The notes below the pieces were generated by a model that saw only the letters and a program-made list of their open reading frames with translations, did not search any database and was not told the origin of the DNA. A DNA stretch of 19,260 nucleotides, from positions 1 through 19,260 of the forward strand of contig CADCPV010000255.1 of the NCBI GenBank assembly GCA_902803345.1. Reading direction: 5' to 3'. Of the stretch, positions 16,701 through 19,260 are shown in pieces (position 1 is the stretch's first letter; every line of letters begins with the position of its first letter). The translations under genes and the position numbers were made by a program. Source of the stretch: an uncultured Eubacteriales bacterium (GTDB lineage: Bacteria; Bacillota_A; Clostridia; Lachnospirales; Lachnospiraceae).

Positions 16701-17422
16701 CCGCAGAAATCTACGTCATCAATAACCTGAGCTCTGACGGCATCAAGCGCAGCGTCGAGGAATTTGCCGAAAAGATCCGCGAATCCCAGGTCATTTTCAT
16801 CCCGGGCGGATTCTCAGGCGGTGACGAGCCGGACGGTTCCGGCAAGTTTATCACGGCATTTTTCCGGAATGAAGCGATCAAGTCCGGTGTAACAGAGCTT
16901 CTTGATCAGCGGGACGGCCTGATGTGCGGTATCTGCAACGGTTTCCAGGCGCTGATCAAGCTCGGCCTTGTCCCGTACGGCCGGATTCTGGAAACGGATG
17001 TCAGCAGTCCGACACTGACTTACAATGTGATTTCGCGCCACCAGTCCAAGATCGTCAGAACCCGGGTCGCGAGCAATAAATCTCCGTGGCTTGCGCTGAC
17101 CGAAGTCGGAGAGGTGTACAGCGTCCCGATTTCCCACGGCGAAGGGCGTTTCTATGCGTCTGATGATCTGATCCGGCTTCTTTCCGACAACGGGCAGATT
17201 GCGACGCAGTATGTGGATCTTACGGATCACGCAACCTACGACGTCCAGTTCAACCCGAACGGCTCAGCCTGGGCGATTGAAGGCATTACCTCGCCGGATG
17301 GCCGTGTGTTCGGCAAAATGGGACACAGTGAGCGCGTCGGCGCAGGTCTCTATAAGAATGTTCCGGGCAATTATGACATTCGGATGTTTGAAGCGGCGGC
17401 AGATTATTTCCGCCAGGTTTGA
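13721..17422 (+). CDS. purL: Phosphoribosylformylglycinamidine synthase, large single-chain form
   Basis: A 1233-residue enzyme that makes FGAM from FGAR, ATP and glutamine. An N-terminal PurS-like region (about 1-90) leads to two AIR-synthetase-like halves: HCRHTTF (221-227), KNETHNHPTEIEPFGG (from 312), and GAGGVSVAIGELADG. A C-terminal class I glutaminase starts near 966: FPGTNCEYD, GICNGFQAL with the nucleophile Cys1072, and SHGEGRF with His1139 and Glu1141. This glutaminase is intact, unlike that of PurF in the same operon. The one-chain form contrasts with the separate PurS, PurL and PurQ of Bacillus. AAAGGAG (13710-13715) precedes the ATG. It ends in tandem stops TGA TAG. No frameshift is seen over its 3.7 kb. 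Confidence 0.97.
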   Translation: MVYRIYVEKKEGLRLQADALLQEIRELLGIRGIRRVRLLNRYDAEDIREELFSQAIGTVFSEPQLDDVYEEPDFTGASVFAVEYLPGQFDQRADSAAQCIQIISTGERPLIRTAKVYALYGAISQDDLAAIKKYVINPVEAREAELNKPETLKTVYEIPTEVAVLTGFNDYEEAELAQFIRDYGLAMDLADITFCQQYFRSEHRDPTITEIRMIDTYWSDHCRHTTFQTIIDDVQFEDDLLKSAWEDYIGVRKTLGRTKPLCLMDLATVIVKYLKSQGLLEKLDESEEINACTVKIEVEADGKKEPWLLLFKNETHNHPTEIEPFGGAATCIGGAIRDPLSGRSYVYGAMRVTGASDPTVPVSETIPGKLPQRTIVTTAAQGYSSYGNQIGLATGIVDELYHPGYAAKRMEIGAVIAAAPQENVRREVPAPGDVVILLGGATGRDGIGGATGSSKAHNVHSVEECGAEVQKGNAPEERKLQRLFRNPEATRLIKRCNDFGAGGVSVAIGELADGLLIDLNRVPKKYEGLDGTELAISESQERMAVVVEKDNVTRFLTLSDRENLNATPVAVVTESPRLVMEWNGKKIVDVSREFLNSNGAEKHITITPNKPENYQKEISGSFTENLKSMASDLNICSKRGLSERFDSTIGAGTVLMPFGGKYQRTPIQAMVQKISMEEKHTDDVSLMSWGYNPQIAEKSPYHSAYLAVIESVSKLIASGASFTDVYLTFQEYFERPGTDGTRWGKPLAALLGAFEAQKALRIGAIGGKDSMSGSFEKLDVPPTLVSFAVTTSKTADIVSPEYKEAGDRVVLLAPVYDENGLPETESFLSILYQVHKLLESGKSVSCYTPGPGGIAEAVMKQCFGNGFGFEFAENLSVSELFSYRYGAFLLELSAEAEEIPGTLIGIVTEDRNFRLGSEAVSYSKIETLYENRLESVYTCNIPKKSAEVRNFSYTAEHRMAPVLKKAQPKVLIPAFPGTNCEYDSAKAVRDAGLSAEIYVINNLSSDGIKRSVEEFAEKIRESQVIFIPGGFSGGDEPDGSGKFITAFFRNEAIKSGVTELLDQRDGLMCGICNGFQALIKLGLVPYGRILETDVSSPTLTYNVISRHQSKIVRTRVASNKSPWLALTEVGEVYSVPISHGEGRFYASDDLIRLLSDNGQIATQYVDLTDHATYDVQFNPNGSAWAIEGITSPDGRVFGKMGHSERVGAGLYKNVPGNYDIRMFEAAADYFRQV

Positions 17423-17443
17423 TAGTAAAGGAGGGATACGATC

Positions 17444-19120
17444 ATGGCTTATTTATCTGATATTGAAATCGCGCAGGCGACAAAAACCGCACCGATCATG
17501 GAAATTGCCGGGAAGGCGGGTATTCCGGAAGAATACCTCGAGCCCTACGGCCGCAATAAGGCAAAGGTAGACCCGAAGATTCTGAAAGACCTTCCCGAAC
17601 GCGACAACAAGCTGATTCTTGTGACTGCAATCACGCCGACGCCTGCCGGCGAAGGCAAGACAACGACGACGGTCGGTCTTGCGGACGGCCTCGCGCGGAT
17701 CGGCAAGAAAGTTACGGTCGCGCTTCGTGAGCCCTCCCTCGGTCCGGTTTTCGGTGTGAAGGGCGGCGCTGCAGGCGGCGGTTATGCACAGGTAGTTCCG
17801 ATGGAGGATATTAACCTGCATTTCACCGGTGACTTCCACGCGATCGGTGCCGCCAACAACCTGCTGGCCGCGATGCTGGACAATCACATTCATCAGGGCA
17901 ACGAGCTCGGCATTGATGTCCGTAAGATCACCTGGAAGCGCTGTGTGGATATGAATGACCGCCAGCTCCGCTTCATTGTGGACGGCCTGAACGGAAAGTC
18001 CAACGGCGTCCCGCGTGAAGACGGCTACGATATCACGGTTGCCTCTGAAATTATGGCGGTTTTCTGCCTTGCAGATTCGATTACGGACCTCAAGGAGCGT
18101 CTCGGCCGCATCATTGTCGGCTACACCTATGACGATAAGCCTGTCACCGCCGCAGATCTCAAGGCTGTCGGCGCGATGGCAGCTCTCCTGAAGGATGCCC
18201 TGAAGCCGAACCTTGTACAGACACTCGAAGGCACACCCGCCTTTGTGCACGGCGGTCCTTTTGCGAATATCGCGCATGGCTGCAATTCGGTCATGGCGAC
18301 CCGAGTCGCCCGTGCGCTCGGCGACTACACCGTGACGGAAGCAGGCTTCGGCGCCGACCTCGGCGCAGAGAAGTTCCTCGACATCAAGTGCCGTATGGCA
18401 GGTCTCGTGCCGGATGCGGTTGTCGTGGTCGCCACAGTCCGCGCCCTGAAGATGCACGGCGGTCTCAAGAAAACGGAGCTTACGACAGAAGACCTGACCG
18501 CACTCGAGCGGGGCATTCCGAATCTTCTCCGCCACGTCAGCAACATTAAGAATGTCTATCATCTGCCCTGTGTCGTCGCAGTCAACCGCTTCCCGACAGA
18601 TACGGACGCCGAAATCGACTTCATTATCAAGAAGTGCCGTGAGCTCGGCGTAAACACGGAGCTCTCCACTGTCTGGGCCGAAGGCGGAAAGGGCGGCGAA
18701 GCCCTGGCCCGCGAGGTTGTCCGTCTCTGCGAAGAAGAGAAAGGCAGCTTCACCTTCTCCTACGATCTGGATCTCCCGATTGAAGAGAAGATTAAAGCAG
18801 TCACGACCAAGGTCTACGGCGGCGCCGGCGTCACAATCATGCCGGAAGCGAAGCGCCAGATCCGTCAGCTTACAGCCCTCGGCTTTGACAAGGTCCCGAT
18901 CTGTGTCGCGAAGACCCAGTACAGCTTCACAGACGACCCCAAGAAACTCGGCGCTCCCGAAGGCTTCAAGATCACGGTGAAATCCGTCAAGGTTTCCGCC
19001 GGTGCCGGCTTTGTCGTCGTCCTGACCGGAGACATCATGACGATGCCCGGCCTCCCGAAGGTTCCCTCCGCCGAAAAGATTGACGTTGACGAAAACGGTG
19101 TCATCAGCGGTCTGTTCTAA
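17444..19120 (+). CDS. fhs: Formate-tetrahydrofolate ligase
   Basis: A 558-residue enzyme that joins formate to THF with ATP, giving 10-formyl-THF, the one-carbon donor of PurN and AICAR transformylase. The phosphate-binding [11 protein letters not shown] starts at residue 66, followed by [20 protein letters not shown] and [17 protein letters not shown]; later [11 protein letters not shown] and [19 protein letters not shown] are family hallmarks. Length matches clostridial enzymes. AAAGGAGGG (17427-17435) precedes the ATG. Codon use is more C-ending (CTC, GCC, AAG) than in the pur genes, like rpsA, which suggests high expression. It is the last gene of the operon, before the terminator at 19180. 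Confidence 0.97.
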   Translation: MAYLSDIEIAQATKTAPIMEIAGKAGIPEEYLEPYGRNKAKVDPKILKDLPERDNKLILVTAITPTPAGEGKTTTTVGLADGLARIGKKVTVALREPSLGPVFGVKGGAAGGGYAQVVPMEDINLHFTGDFHAIGAANNLLAAMLDNHIHQGNELGIDVRKITWKRCVDMNDRQLRFIVDGLNGKSNGVPREDGYDITVASEIMAVFCLADSITDLKERLGRIIVGYTYDDKPVTAADLKAVGAMAALLKDALKPNLVQTLEGTPAFVHGGPFANIAHGCNSVMATRVARALGDYTVTEAGFGADLGAEKFLDIKCRMAGLVPDAVVVVATVRALKMHGGLKKTELTTEDLTALERGIPNLLRHVSNIKNVYHLPCVVAVNRFPTDTDAEIDFIIKKCRELGVNTELSTVWAEGGKGGEALAREVVRLCEEEKGSFTFSYDLDLPIEEKIKAVTTKVYGGAGVTIMPEAKRQIRQLTALGFDKVPICVAKTQYSFTDDPKKLGAPEGFKITVKSVKVSAGAGFVVVLTGDIMTMPGLPKVPSAEKIDVDENGVISGLF

Positions 19121-19179
19121 GGTGGAACGCTGGCTGGAGTTTTATGCCGAATCCTGCTTCGCGGAGAAGTGTGGGAATG

Positions 19180-19209
19180 GCTCCCGGTGCTTTGACGCCG
19201 GGAGCTTTT
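19180..19209 (+). terminator. Intrinsic terminator after fhs
   Basis: GCTCCCGG (19180-19187) pairs perfectly with CCGGGAGC (19198-19205); two more inner pairs (one G-U) leave a six-base loop. The T-run is short (TTTT, 19206-19209). It lies about 60 bases after the fhs stop and ends the purine operon. The remaining bases to 19260 show no supported gene. Confidence 0.82.
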
Positions 19210-19260
19210 GTATGCGGAGGAATGTACTCCTCTTCAGACGCGCGGCTGGCCTTGATCCGA

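Noticed and set aside
17453..18562. Minus-strand open frame of about 369 codons opposite fhs
   Set aside because: Complete shadow of fhs; Cys/His/Arg-rich product without family motifs and no ribosome site.
19123..19260. Open frame from GTG 19123 to the window end
   Set aside because: It runs through the terminator hairpin, has no well-spaced ribosome site and no recognisable motif; probably chance.

Overview
The window looks like chromosomal DNA of an anaerobic low-to-mid GC Firmicute, most likely a Clostridia member (Lachnospiraceae/Oscillospiraceae-like). The reasons are the strong AGGAGG-type ribosome binding sites before nearly every gene, the Clostridia-typical neighbourhood flavoprotein-cmk-ispH-rpsA, a four-domain S1 protein, a single-chain large PurL and a stand-alone PurO/AICAR transformylase pair. 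All supported genes are on the + strand. No tRNA, rRNA, CRISPR array, insertion sequence or phage gene was seen.

Region 1 (1-6033) is one tightly packed run: the 3' part of an SH3/NlpC-P60 cell-wall hydrolase, a rhomboid-fold membrane protein that lacks the protease residues and carries a Cys/His-rich tail, a BaiN/HI0933-type flavoprotein, cytidylate kinase (cmk), the isoprenoid enzyme IspH and ribosomal protein S1. Several junctions are ATGA overlaps. ispH and rpsA overlap by 17 bp in different frames. A possible internal promoter lies inside ispH. The run ends in a strong intrinsic terminator followed by a weaker second one (6051-6124).

Region 2 (6125-19260) is a purine operon: purE, purF, purM, a formate/nitrite-channel family gene, purN, purO, AICAR transformylase (purH-like), purD, purL and fhs, closed by a terminator at 19180-19209. 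Its leader holds a sigma-A-like promoter whose -10 box lies on one arm of a long hairpin (6181-6232). purK, purC and purB are not in the window.

Together region 2 covers much of the route from PRPP to IMP. Two features make it unusual. First, PurF lacks the N-terminal catalytic cysteine and most other glutaminase residues but keeps the PRPP site and candidate Fe-S cysteines, which predicts an enzyme that does not use glutamine directly. Second, the operon carries both a putative formate channel and formate-tetrahydrofolate ligase, so it may make the 10-formyl-THF used by PurN and the AICAR transformylase directly from formate. The closing IMP steps use a separate archaeal-type PurO and a stand-alone AICARFT instead of fused PurH.
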